Source: Drosophila miranda
Lineage: Eukaryota; Arthropoda; Insecta; Diptera; Drosophilidae
Direction: 5' to 3'
DNA: 64,000 bases
Assembly: GCF_003369915.1 (NCBI RefSeq)
Contig: NW_022881603.1
Location: forward strand, 53,279,271 to 53,343,270
This document shows, in pieces, positions 20,490 through 31,030 of the stretch (position 1 is the stretch's first letter; each line of letters starts with the position of its first letter). The notes under the pieces are model-generated. The model ran no database searches. It was not told the origin of the DNA and was given only the letters and a program-made list of their open reading frames with translations. The position numbers were made by a program, and so were the translations under genes.

Positions 20490-21120
20490 ATCACATCCGT
20501 AATGTTGGACAGGCAGATGAGCATCAGCGGGATGCCGACGATGGCATCGAAATCGTTTTCACCTTGCCCCAGTCGGATTTTAAGGTCTTTTAAGGCTTTA
20601 TTTAGCTGTCACAAAATTGAAAAGAGTAAACGTGTACATTTCCAAGTGCTGGAAACAAAAGTTTCACACCATATTTTGGGTGGCATCATTTTTACGCGCT
20701 AAAAAGTGAATTTTGAGTTTTGTGCTGTAAAATGGACACATCGAACAACGTACGCCTGCAACTTCAGCAGCAGCAGGCACGCAAATCGAATCAAAACATT
20801 CAGGTCTATGTACGCGTTAGGTGAGTGCCCAATCTACGGGTAGTAGATCGCCCAATAAGTACGATTTCCATCCCTGCAGGCCGCTGAATGCACGCGAGCG
20901 ATGCATACGCTCCGCAGAGGTTGTGGATGTGCTCAATCCACGCGAGATCCTCACACGCCACACCCTCGACTCGAAGTTGACGAAGAAGTTTACGTTTGAT
21001 CGGAGCTTCGGCCCCGCGTCCAAGCAATGCGATGTCTATGCGGTGGTGGTGTCGCCCCTGATCGAAGAGGTGCTAAGCGGCTACAATTGTACGGTGTTCG
21101 CGTACGGACAGACGGCTACT
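20490..21120 (+). repeat. Left arm of the Klp61F inverted repeat, block B
   Basis: About 631 bp that is mirrored, in reverse, at 22684-23281. It covers a reversed K2P exon (20490-20590), the intergenic region, Klp61F exon 1 and intron 1, and exon 2 up to the P-loop. The right arm of this block has a deletion of about 35 bp near 23155 and several substitutions. Confidence 0.85.
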
Positions 21121-22621
21121 GGCAAGACGCACACGATGGTGGGGAATGAGACCGCGGAGTTGAAGTCCTCTTGGGAAGATGTGAGTAGAGGGGAACCAGT
21201 TTTCTAATTCCTAGAATCGGACGAGGGAGGCGGTTCAAACGTTAATTGCTGCTCTACCTGCTTTTTGTCTTTGGCTTTTGGCCCTTTTGTAGGACTCTGA
21301 TGTGGGCATCATACCGCGTGCCTTGAGTCACCTTTTCGACGAACTCCGCATGATGGAAGTTGAGATTACGATGCGCATCTCCTACCTGGAGCTGTACAAC
21401 GAGGAGCTGTGCGACCTCCTCTCCACCGATGACTCCACAAAGATACGCATCTTCGACGACAGCACAAAGAAGGGTTCGGTGATCATTCAGGGCCTCGAGG
21501 AGATCACTGTCCAGAGCAAGGACGATGTCTACAAGCTCCTGGAGAAGGGCAAGGAGCGACGCAAGACCGCGACCACCCTGATGAACGCGCAGTCCTCGCG
21601 CAGCCACACCGTCTTCTCCATAGTGGTGCACATTCGTGAGAACGGCATCGATGGCGAGGATATGCGGAAGATCGGAAAACTCAATCTGGTGGATCTGGCG
21701 GGCAGCGAGAACGTCTCCAAGGCGGGCAACGAGAAGGGGATACGCGTGCGCGAGACGGTCAAAATCAACCAGAGCCTCCTGACGCTGGGCCGTGTGATTA
21801 CCGCTCTGGTGGATCGGGCCCCCATGTCCCGTACCGCGAATCGAAGCTGACGCGTCTGCTGCAGGAGTCGCTGGGCGGCCGGACAAAGACCTCGATCATT
21901 GCCACCATCTCGCCAGGGCACAAGGACATTGACGAGACACTCAGCACGCTGGAGTACGCGCATCGGGCGAAGAATATCCAGAATAAGCCAGAAGTCAATC
22001 AGAAGCTAACCAAGAAAACGGTCCTCAAGGAGTACACCGAGGAGATTGACAAACTGAAGCGAGATCTCCTCGCAGCGCGAGACAAGAATGGCATCTATCT
22101 GGCGGAGGAGACCTACGGGGAGATGACCATGAAAATGGACTCGCAGAATCGAGAGCTCAACGAGATGTTGCTGCTGAAGGCCCTCAAAGATGAGCTTCTG
22201 TCGAAGGAAAAGACCTTCAACGAGGTGAGCCTGAGTCTCGTGGAGAAGACCCAGGAGCTGAAGAAAAAGGAACAGCACCTAACCGACACCAAGGGGAGTC
22301 TACTGCTGACAAAGAAGGTCCTCACGAAGACCAAGCGCCGCTACAAGGAGAAGAAACAGCTGGTGGCCTCGCACATGAAAACGGAGGAGACGCTCACGAC
22401 GCAGGCGCACAAAATCCTGACCGTGGCAGATCTGGCCACCAATGAAACGGAGCAGCTTCATGGCACCATCGAACGGCGAAGGGACACCGATGAAAAGATA
22501 CGCAGTGCCTGCGATCAGTTCAAGGATCGCATGCAGGACAATCTGGAGGTGAGTGGCGGCAGCCTGAGTCTCTATTTGGAGCAGCAGGCGGCCTCCAAGC
22601 AGCCTCTGAGCCAGGAATTGG
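20732..22621 (+). pseudogene. Klp61F: Klp61F (kinesin-5) copy B, 3'-truncated and frameshifted
   Basis: Kinesin-5 (Eg5/BimC) motors are plus-end-directed spindle kinesins that cross-link and slide microtubules. Exon 1 is 20732-20820, intron 1 20821-20879, exon 2 20880-21180, intron 2 21181-21292, and exon 3 21293-22621. Motor motifs present are [16 protein letters not shown], a P-loop written GQTATGKTHT where kinesins normally have [17 protein letters not shown] (switch I), and LVDLAGSEN (switch II). One base is missing from a C-run near 21821, so the frame stops at 21850 just before the YRESKLT motif. The stalk's first coiled coil continues in the shifted frame. The last two-thirds of the protein, including tail and BimC box, is absent; exon 3 ends at a good donor (22622). 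Confidence 0.9.
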
Positions 22622-22686
22622 GTGAGCCACGACCAAAAGCTCTCCCTGTGCCAGTTTTCACCTTATTTCTGTTCTATTCTGTTCAG
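22622..22686 (+). other. Intact intron placed before the inverted arm, block B
   Basis: Donor G|GTGAGC at 22622, a long pyrimidine-rich tract (ttatttctgttctattctg) and acceptor TTCAG at 22685-22686. It is presumably the native Klp61F intron 3. The sequence after the acceptor is not exon 4 but reversed exon 2, so splicing would join exon 3 to the antisense arm. Confidence 0.6.
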
Positions 22687-23281
22687 TACCCGTCTGTCCG
22701 TACGCGAACACCGTGCAATTGTAGCCGCTTAGCACCTCTTCGATCAGGGGCGACACCACCACCGCATAGACATCGCATTGCTTGGACTCGGGGCCGAAGC
22801 TCCGATCAAACGTAAACTTCTTCGTCAACTTCGAGTCGAGGGTGTGGCGTGAGGATCTCGCGTGGATTGAGCACATCGACAACCTCTGCGGAGCGTATGC
22901 ATCGCTCGCGTGCATTCAGCGGCCTGCAGGGATGGAAATCGTACTTATTGGGCGATCTACTACCCGTAGATGGGGCACTCACCTAACGCGCACATAGACC
23001 TGAATGTTTTGATTCGATTTGCGTGCCTGCTGCTGCTGAAGTTGCAGGCGTACGTTGTTCGATGTGTCCATATTACAGCACAAAACTCAAAATTCACTTT
23101 TTAGCGCGTAAAAATGATGCCACCCAAAATATGGTGTGAAACTTTTGTTTCCAGCCCTTTGTGACAGCTAAATAAAGCCTTAAAAGACCTTAAAATCCGA
23201 CTGGGGCAAGGTGACAACGATTTCTATGCCATCGTCGGCATCCCGCTGATGCTCATCTGCCTTTCCAACATTGGGGATGTG
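22684..23281 (-). repeat. Klp61F: Right arm of the Klp61F inverted repeat, block B
   Basis: Reverse copy of K2P exon/promoter/exon 1/intron 1/part of exon 2. On the minus strand it still encodes [19 protein letters not shown] and a P-loop start GQTGT, both ancestral-looking, whereas the sense exon has FGPASKQ and GQTAT. A 2-bp loss near 22849 and the small deletion near 23155 reduce pairing. The junction with intron 3 shares CAGT with exon 2. Confidence 0.85.
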
Positions 23282-23734
23282 ATGGCCACGTCATTCCGGT
23301 GAGCCTCTGCGCGCTGACATCTCCACAGTTGCGTGACTCCGCCGCTAATGACTCCACTCCACACCACTTCTCTCTTTCATAGTTTTCTCTACTGGCGCAT
23401 CTGCTGCTATGTATGCACGCGGACGGCCAAGCGGCCGAGGAATGCCCGCTCCAGGCAGCGGTCGGTGAGGGGACAGCGGTATGCCCGCTCCCAGCCGCCA
23501 CCCTCGTTCCGGCGATCCATGAAGATGACACAGCGATCGGGCAATGACTCCGGGTTCGGTCCCTCCATGGGGCATGCCCATTCCGATCCGGAGCTGCGCA
23601 TCATGGGGCGGGGCGTCGGCGGCGGCTACGATGATAGGGAGTTTGGCCACCGCAGCAGTGGAGGACGCAATCGCCGCCAGCAGCAGATTGCGGCACAGCC
23701 TCGCCAGCAGCGGCACAACATCTACGGGGTGTAG
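23193..23734 (+). pseudogene. K2P potassium-channel fragment, block B
   Basis: It encodes the end of the first pore region and TM2 of a two-pore-domain K+ channel (SDWGKVTTI, YAIVGIPLMLICLSNIGDVM), a spliced exon boundary (donor 23299, acceptor 23382) and a cytosolic segment (YWRICCYVCTRT, then Arg/Ser/Gln-rich) to a TAG at 23732. One T is missing between VTTI and YAIVG, so TM2 is frameshifted. No TM3, second pore or TM4 is present. From memory a K2P gene (CG9194, probably galene) lies beside Klp61F (CG9191) in D. melanogaster; I cannot confirm orthology here. Confidence 0.75.
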
Positions 23735-24683
23735 CGCTTGTAGCAGGGAATGCTGAGTTTTTGTGGCGCCATCTAGTGCTCAGAGTGGCAGGCGAACGAC
23801 AGGTCAAGGGAAAACCAAAAAGACGGTAACAGGTCAAAACGTCAGGCTATCTCTGTTGAAAATGCATCCAGGGACCTGTTAGAGGATTTGCCGCCAGAAC
23901 GTTGGCGTCCCTATCGGCTATTCCCTCGTGAAAGTCCAGGGGGAAAGAATTTGTGCTGTTCCCTTTCGCCCAGGAGGTGGAAAGGAAACATAGATAACAG
24001 TCGGGAGAAAGAGAATAGAAAAAACGAGGGGGAACGTTGTGAGTTGCTGCGGACACCGCAACTCTACGGTGTCTCCTCCTGGCTCTCCTCCGGCAGACGC
24101 TGCTAATATTAAACGACACGACAAAGAGTGCGTGCGAGAGAGACAGAAAATCAGTCTGAGCGTGACGTCGGGCGCTGCGTAGCCACTGCACATTGATTTG
24201 TTCCTTTTGGCTATAAAAATTATCTGATCTGGTCCAGATTCAGCAATCTGATAGATATGGTCATTATCTATGATTCTGCGTTTTAGTTTGTGATTTTTAG
24301 TGATTTTTAGTTTTCTCAAATGTGCAATATGGTGGATGCAACAGATTTTCGTCCTTTGTGGGGGCGGAAGGGGGTGGGGCGAAATTCTGAGATATACGTT
24401 TTATAGTGAGATCTAACAGAAGTGCGGATACCAAATTTGGTTACTGTAGCCTTAATAGTCTCTGAGATTTGTGGATGCCCCAGATTTTCGTCCTTTGCGG
24501 GGGCGGAAGGGGGTGTGGCGAAATTTGGACACGAAACGGTCAAGGTCCGATATCACAGGAGTGTGGATACCAAATTTGGTTGCTCTGGCTCTTATAGGTT
24601 CTGAGATCCTTGAACTCATATTTTGCAATTGGCAAAGCCCACCATGAAACCTGTGTGTTAGAGAGAAACAGAGCGAGAAAGAA
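23735..24683. repeat. Block B right flank: non-coding repeat, partly shared with C and D
   Basis: It follows K2P sequence. 23735-23937 matches 28460-28662. About 615 bp present in C is deleted at 23938. From about 24075 it carries the inner part of the 1.1-kb repeat described at 29403-30496, with two copies of an 'AGATTTTCGTCCTTTG' motif (near 24341 and 24482). It ends abruptly at 24683, where block C begins with family 2 array sequence. Confidence 0.55.
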
Positions 24684-25184
24684 ACCTACAAAACACAAAC
24701 CTGAAAATAAAATAATATTAAAATCAGCCAGGAGTTTCATATCATTCACAGAAAGAAGCATATGCGTCGCCGTTCTTCTTAGAGTGGCATCGGCTGGATT
24801 CGGCCAGGAAGGGAGGGACGAGACGATGCCGCGCTTGCGTTGCCGATGCTTGGAGGTCTCCCTGTCGTCCATGCCTCCGTTTCGCACCGGATGAGGGGTC
24901 CAGGAGCAGCGTCACAAAATTTTTATGCCTAAGTCAGAAAAAAGAAAACACAAGCCGATCTTAACTTAACTTTTGTTTACAAGAGCAATTATCGATAACT
25001 GTCTAGTATTTTTCTGTCTGTTATTATCAATGTTACCGTAAAGTAAAAAAAAAAATACCTAAATGTTAATAAAATTGTAATGTTTCCATAAATAATGTTA
25101 TATGTTGCACCTAGTAATAAGAACCTTAAAAAAAAACGCTTCAGGGTCACACTAAGTGCCCTGAGCAAGTTTACAAATCAAAAA
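24684..25184 (+). mobile_element. Start of block C: last array unit, small ORF and DRE
   Basis: It starts inside the last antisense array unit ('cctacaaaacacaaacctg', same as 19989) and is offset from block B by exactly 4695 bp. It contains the small minus ORF start (24872), a DRE at 24990-24997 and the common Klp61F upstream segment. The remainder of the A-rich array is missing here, so the small ORF is fused in frame to unrelated repeat. Confidence 0.6.
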
Positions 25185-25815
25185 ATCACATCCGTAATGT
25201 TGGACAGGCAGATGAGCATCAGCGGGATGCCGACGATGGCATCGAAATCGTTTTCACCTTGCCCCAGTCGGATTTTAAGGTCTTTTAAGGCTTTATTTAG
25301 CTGTCACAAAATTGAAAAGAGTAAACGTGTACATTTCCAAGTGCTGGAAACAAAAGTTTCACACCATATTTTGGGTGGCATCATTTTTACGCGCTAAAAA
25401 GTGAATTTTGAGTTTTGTGCTGTAAAATGGACACATCGAACAAAGTACGCCTGCAACTTCAGCAGCAGCAGGCACGCAAATCGAATCAAAACATTCAGGT
25501 CTATGTACGCGTTAGGTGAGTGCCCAATCTACGGGTAGTAGATCGCCCAATAAGTACGATTTCCATCCCTGCAGGCCGCTGAATCCACGCGAGCGATGCA
25601 TACGCTCCGCAGAGGTTGTGGATGTGCTCAATCCACGCGAGATCCTCACACGCCACACCCTCGACTCGAAGTTGACGAAGAAGTTTACGTTTGATCGGAG
25701 CTTCGGCCCCGCGTCCAAGCAATGCGATGTCTATGCGGTGGTGGTGTCGCCCCTGATCGAAGAGGTGCTAAGCGGCTACAATTGTACGGTGTTCGCGTAC
25801 GGACAGACGGCTACT
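25185..25815 (+). repeat. Left arm of the Klp61F inverted repeat, block C
   Basis: Counterpart of 20490-21120. It is mirrored by 27379-28008 over essentially full length, since this block lacks the small arm deletion seen in B. Confidence 0.85.
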
Positions 25816-27316
25816 GGCAAGACGCACACGATGGTGGGGAATGAGACCGCGGAGTTGAAGTCCTCTTGGGAAAATGTGAGTAGAGGGGAACCAGTTTTCT
25901 AATTCCTAGAATCGGACGAGGGAGGCGGTTCAAACGTTAATTGCTGCTCTACCTGCTTTTTGTCTTTGGCTTTTGGCCCTTTTGTAGGACTCTGATGTGG
26001 GCATCATACCGCGTGCCTTGAGTCACCTTTTCGACGAACTCCGCATGATGGAAGTTGAGATTACGATGTGCATCTCCTACCTAGAGCTGTACAACGAGGA
26101 GCTGTGCGACCTCCTCTCCACCGATGACTCCACAAAGATACGCATCTTCGACGACAGCACAAAGAAGGGTTCGGTGATCATTCAGGGCCTCGAGGAGATC
26201 ACTGTCCAGAGCAAGGACGATGTCTACAAGCTCCTGGAGAAGGGCAAGGAGCGACGCAAGACCGCGACCACCCTGATGAACGCGCAGTCCTCGTGCAGCC
26301 ACACCGTCTTCTCCATAGTGGTGCACATTCGTGAGAACGGCATCGATGGCGAGGATATGCTGAAGATCGGAAAACTCAATCTGGTGGATCTGGCGGGCAG
26401 CGAGAACGTCTCCAAGGCGGGCAACGAGAAGGGGATACGCGTGCGCGAGACGGTCAAAATCAACCAGAGCCTCCTGACGCTGGGCCGTGTGATTACCGCT
26501 CTGGTGGATCGGGCCCCCATGTCCCGTACCGCGAATCGAAGCTGACGCGTCTGCTGCAGGAGTCGCTGGGCGGCCGGACAAATACCTCGATCATTGCCAC
26601 CATCTCGCCAGGGCACAAGGACATTGACGAGACACTCAGCACGCTGGAGTACGCGCATCGGGCGAAGAATATCCAGAATAAGCCAGAAGTCAATCAGAAG
26701 CTAACCAAGAAAACGGTCCTCAAGGAGTACACCGAGGAGATTGACAAACTGAAGCGAGATCTCCTCGCAGCGCGAGACAAGAATGGCATCTATCTGGCGG
26801 AGGAGACCTATGGGGAGATGACCATGAAAATGGACTCGCAGAATCGAGAGCTCAACGAGATGTTGCTGCTGAAGGCCCTCAAAGATGAGCTTCTGTCGAA
26901 GGAGAAGACCTTCAACGAGGTGAGCCTGAGTCTCGTGGAGAAGACCCAGGAGCTGAAGAAAACGGAACAGCACCTAACCGACACCAAGGGGAGTCTACTG
27001 CTGACAAAGAAGGTCCTCACGAAGACCAAGCGCCGCTACAAGGAGAAGAAACAGCTGGTGGCCTCGCACATGAAAACGGAGGAGACGCTCACGACGCAGG
27101 CGCACAAAATCCTGACCGTGGCAGATCTGGCCACCAATGAAACGGAGCAGCTTCATGGCACCATCGAACGGCGAAGGGACACCGATGAAAAGATACGCAG
27201 TGCCTGCGATCAGTTCAAGGATCGCATGCAGGACAATCTGGAGGTGATTGGCGGCAGCCTGAGTCTCTATTTGGAGCAGCAGGCGGCCTCCAAGCAGCAT
27301 CTGAGCCAGGAATTGG
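25427..27316 (+). pseudogene. Klp61F: Klp61F (kinesin-5) copy C, 3'-truncated and frameshifted
   Basis: Same structure as copy B: exon 1 25427-25515, exon 2 25575-25875, exon 3 25988-27316. It shares the GQTATGKT P-loop, the missing C in the C-run near 26516 (stop at 26545) and the loss of one Lys codon in NEMLLL relative to copy D. Private changes include SSCSHT in switch I (Arg to Cys) and TMCISYL. Exon 2 has PLNPRERC, as in fragment A, where B and D have PLNARERC. Confidence 0.9.
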
Positions 27317-27378
27317 GTGAGCCACGACCAAAAGCTCTCCCTGTGCCAGTTTTCACCTTATTTCTGTTCTATTCTGTT

Positions 27379-28008
27379 CAGTACCCGTCTGTCCGTACGC
27401 GAACACCGTGCAATTGTAGCCGCTTAGCACCTCTTCGATCAGGGGCGACACCACCACCGCATAGACATCGCATTGCTTGGACTCGGGGCCGAAGCTCCGA
27501 TCAAACGTAAACTTCTTCGTCAACTTCGAGTCGAGGGTGTGGCGTGAGGATCTCGCGTGGATTGAGCACATCGACAACCTCTGCGGAGCGTATGCATCGC
27601 TCGCGTGCATTCAGCGGCCTGCAGGGATGGAAATCGTACTTATTGGGCGATCTACTACCCGTAGATGGGGCACTCACCTAACGCGCACATAGACCTGAAT
27701 GTTTTGATTCGATTTGCGTGCCTGCTGCTGCTGAAGTTGCAGGCGTACGTTGTTCGATGTGTCCATTTTACAGCACAAAACTCAAAATTCACTTTTTAGC
27801 GCGTAAAAATGATGCCACCCAAAATATGGTGTGAAACTTTTGTTTCCAGCCCTTGGAAATGTACACGTTTACTCTTTTCAACTTTGTGAAAGCCAAATAA
27901 AGCCTTAAAAGACCTTAAAATCCGACTGGGGCAAGGTGACAACGATTTCTATGCCATCGTCGGCATCCCGCTGATGCTCATCTGCCTGTCCAACATTGGG
28001 GATGTGAT
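27379..28008 (-). repeat. Klp61F: Right arm of the Klp61F inverted repeat, block C
   Basis: About 630-bp reverse copy. Like block B it keeps FGPESKQ and GQTGT on the minus strand and the 2-bp loss near 27544. Preceded by the intron at 27317-27381 with the same splice sites. Confidence 0.85.
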
Positions 28009-28459
28009 GGCCACGTCATTCCGGTGAGCCTCTGCGCGCTGACATCTCCACAGTTGCGTGACTCCGCCGCTAATCACTCCACTCCACACCACTTCTCTCT
28101 TTCATAGTTTTCTCTACTGGCGCATCTGCTGCTATGTGTGCACGCGGACGGCCAAGCGGCCGAGGAATGCCCGCTCCAGGCAGCGGTCGGTGAGGGGACA
28201 GCGGTATGCCCGCTCCCAGCCGCCACCCTCGTTCCGGCGATCCATGAAGATGACACAGCGATCGGGCAATGACTCCGGGTTCGGTCCCTCCATGGGGCAT
28301 GCCCATTCCGATCCGGAGCTGCGCATCATGGGGCGGGGCGTCGGCGGCGGCTACGATGATAGGGAGTTTGGCCACCGCAGCAGTGGAGGACGCAATCGCC
28401 GCCAGCAGCAGATTGCGGCACAGCCTCGCCAGCAGCGGCACAACATCTACGGGGTGTAG
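27918..28459 (+). pseudogene. K2P potassium-channel fragment, block C
   Basis: Same content as 23193-23734: TM2 region with the missing T, donor at 28024, acceptor at 28107, and cytosolic Arg/Gln-rich segment ending at TAG 28457. No second pore domain. Confidence 0.75.
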
Positions 28460-29402
28460 CGCTTGTAGCAGGGAATGCTGAGTTTTTGTGGCGCCATCTA
28501 GTGCTCAGAGTGGCAGCCGAACGACAGGTCAAGGGAAAACCAAAAAGACGGTAACAGGTGAAAACGTCAGGCTATCTCTGTTGAAAATGCATCCAGGGAC
28601 CTGTTAGAGGATTTGCCGCCAGAACGTTGGCGTCCCTATCGGCTATTCCCTCGTGAAAGTCCATTGAGTCGGTTGCGTATCGGTCCGACGAAAAGGAAAA
28701 TCCAAAAATTTAGTGAAGAGAAAAACTCTAGGGAATCTAAATATCTAAATCCAAGATTCGACTGCGAGATTCTTGGTTGAAGGCGAGTGGGCTTTCAGTC
28801 GTCAGAAGCCGTATAGCGCTGAGTCCGGTTGGGGTAAGTGCTGCGGGAAGAGAAGCGAAGGGCTAAAGGAGAATAAAGAGTTGTCCCATTTGTAGTCTTG
28901 GCGCTTAGTAAATCGAGTTAAGCAGTGCGGATTCGATCGTCCAAGGAAGCCAGCCAGCAAACAACGGCAGCCGCAAGCCTAACAAAGTGCCGTTTAAACC
29001 TTTGGGATTGTCAGGAAAGCGCTCAGCCATCGGAGAAGCGAGCGTGGAAGCAGAGGGAGAAGACATTTGAGGAGCGCTCGGTCCCCCCAAGCGGCTAGCT
29101 TCCCGAGGCGTTGGCGTCGGCACTTTAGTAGTCGAGCGCGACGCGGCAGATAAGGAGGGCCCGTCCCTTGGTCGCGAGCAGATCGGCGGAGAGAAAGTGT
29201 CGATCTAGCACCGTCGGAGATTGGCCGTTTGGCCTTTTCTTTGCTTTCGCGTACCTTTCACCTGCAGAAGCAGGGGAAAAGAATTTGTGCTGTTCCCTTT
29301 CGCCCAGGAGGTGGAAAGGAAACATAGATAACAGTCGGGAGAAAGAGAATAGAAAAAACGAGGGGAACGTTGTGAGTTGCTGCGGACACCGCAACTCTAC
29401 GG
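28460..29402. repeat. Block C right flank, non-coding or unrecognised
   Basis: Matches 57340-58225 (block D) closely. A plus-strand frame through 28590-28780 (PPERWRPYRLFPRESP, Lys/Arg-rich) and a minus-strand frame at 28905-29123 (MPTPTPREASRLGG) are conserved between C and D, but I recognise neither. They may be remnants of the K2P 3' region or of a transposon. It ends at the left terminus of the 1.1-kb TIR repeat. Confidence 0.4.
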
Positions 29403-30496
29403 TTATACCCGATACTAAGTCAGTATGGCTCTCCTCCGGCAGACGCTGCTAATATTAAACGACACGACAAAGAGTGCGTGCGAGAGAGACAGAAAATCAG
29501 TCTGAGCGTGACGTCGGGCGCTGCGTAGCCACTGCACATTGATTTGTTCCTTTTGGCTATAAAAATTATCTGATCTGGTCCAGATTCAGCAATCTGATAG
29601 ATATGGTCATTATCTATGATTCTGCGTTTTAGTTTGTGATTTTTAGTGATTTTTAGTTTTCTCAAATGTGCAATATTGTGGATGCAACAGATTTTCGTCC
29701 TTTGTGGGGGCGGAAGGGGGTGGGGCGAAATTCTGAGATATACGTTTTATAGTGAGATCTAACAGAAGTGCGGATACCAAATTTGGTTACTGTAGCCTTA
29801 ATAGTCTCTGAGATTTGTGGATGCCCCAGATTTTCGTCCTTTGCGGGGGCGGAAGGGGGTGTGGCGAAATTTGGACACGAAACGGGCAAGGTCCGATATC
29901 ACAGGAGTGTGGATACCAAATTTGGTTGCTCTGGCTCTTATAGGTTCTGAGATCCTTGAACTCATATTTTGCAATTGGCAAAGCCGACCATGAAACCTGT
30001 GTGTTAGAGAGAAACAGAGCGAGAAAGAATGAAATTGTTTTCTTGATTCTGGCTATAATAATTATACGATCTGGTTGAGATTTTACACTCTAGAACATAT
30101 AGTCATCCTCTACGATTCTACGATTTTATCGTATCTTTAAAAATGTGGATGCCACAGATTTTCGTCCTTTGTGGGGGCGGAAGTGGGCGGGGCGAAGTTT
30201 TGAAATATTTTTGTAGCAGTGACATATCACAGAAGTCTGGATACAAAACATCGTTGCTCTAGCTCTTATAGTCTTTGAGCACTAGGCGCTGAAGGGGACG
30301 GACAGACGGACAGACGGACGGACGGACAGACGGACAGACGGACAGACAGACATGGCTCAATCGACTCGGCTATTGATGCTGATCAAGAATATATATACTT
30401 TATGGGGTCGGAAACGATTCCTTCTGGACGTTACACTCATCACCTTTTACCACAAATCTAATATACCCCAATACTCATTTTGAGTATCGGGTATAA
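29403..30496. mobile_element. 1.1-kb non-autonomous DNA element (possibly ISY/Helitron-like)
   Basis: It has matching ends TTATACCCGATACT (29403) and AGTATCGGGTATAA (ending 30496). Near the right end is a small hairpin (ATACTCATTTTGAGTAT). Inside are three copies of a 'CAGATTTTCGTCCTTTG(T/C)GGGGGCGGAAG' motif (about 29690, 29828, 30158) and a GACA/GACG tetranucleotide run (30296-30351). Block D lacks the element and reads straight through, so it is a genuine insertion. Size, a GA-rich stretch (29481-29492) and obscura-like context recall ISY elements; that name is a guess. No ORF. Confidence 0.5.
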
Positions 30497-31028
30497 AAAG
30501 AGGAAGCAACGGATTGACGGAGTAATTGTATTCGTGTTTGTAAATGTGTAATTAATTATGATTTCTGTGCGGAGTTAATTAGGAGAGAGTTAGATTTGAT
30601 TCCGGTAGTGGCTTCTCGTGACTCTCGCCGATCTGCAAATATGATTTCCCCCAACCTTGTGCCCATTTAAGTGTTCTTCCGCCATAGCAGCTTTAGGTAT
30701 ACATCGAGGAAAGCGCTTTCGCCGATGGAGCCATAAACTGGAGAAAAGGTATGAGTGGACTTAAATCCTGTTATTAATTTTTTTTTTTGTAATGTAATTT
30801 AATGCGAGTGCACGACCAAGTTGCGCACACTCGCCCGCCAGATTTGCTACTGGCGGAATTTATTTCAGCTTTTTCTTATTACCCTTTCATTGGCAAATTA
30901 CATTTAAGCTTAACTTACAACAATAATGTTCTTTTGAATTTTTGCGGGCAATTGACATTAACATTAACATCTAGAGACATGTTTACATTCTATCAGTCTG
31001 GCAGCCCTATTTTGACATTCGCAACAAT
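30497..31028. repeat. Non-coding segment between blocks C and family 1 copy 3
   Basis: 30497-30619 and 30976-31026 match 58230-58415 of block D. The middle part (30620-30975), with a small fold around 'gcccgccag...ctggcgg', is missing in D. I see no gene. Confidence 0.5.
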
Positions 31029-31030
31029 TG

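Noticed and set aside
21254-21886. Long minus-strand ORF opposite Klp61F exon 3 (also 26081 and 54824)
   Set aside because: Exact complement of a G/C-rich third-position coding exon; no domain. It is kept only because the sense exon is kept.
23333-23734. Intact small basic protein gene MTPPLMT...NIYGV
   Set aside because: The frame reads through a clear intron; the real content is the K2P cytosolic exon.
16477-28459. Assembly artefact explaining the Klp61F duplicates and inversions
   Set aside because: Considered seriously, but the copies carry different private substitutions, indels and flanks, and D lies 26 kb away with other insertions. Long-read confirmation is still the decisive check.
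30296-30351. GACA/GACG tetranucleotide run as a functional element
   Set aside because: Simple microsatellite of a type common inside dispersed Drosophila repeats.
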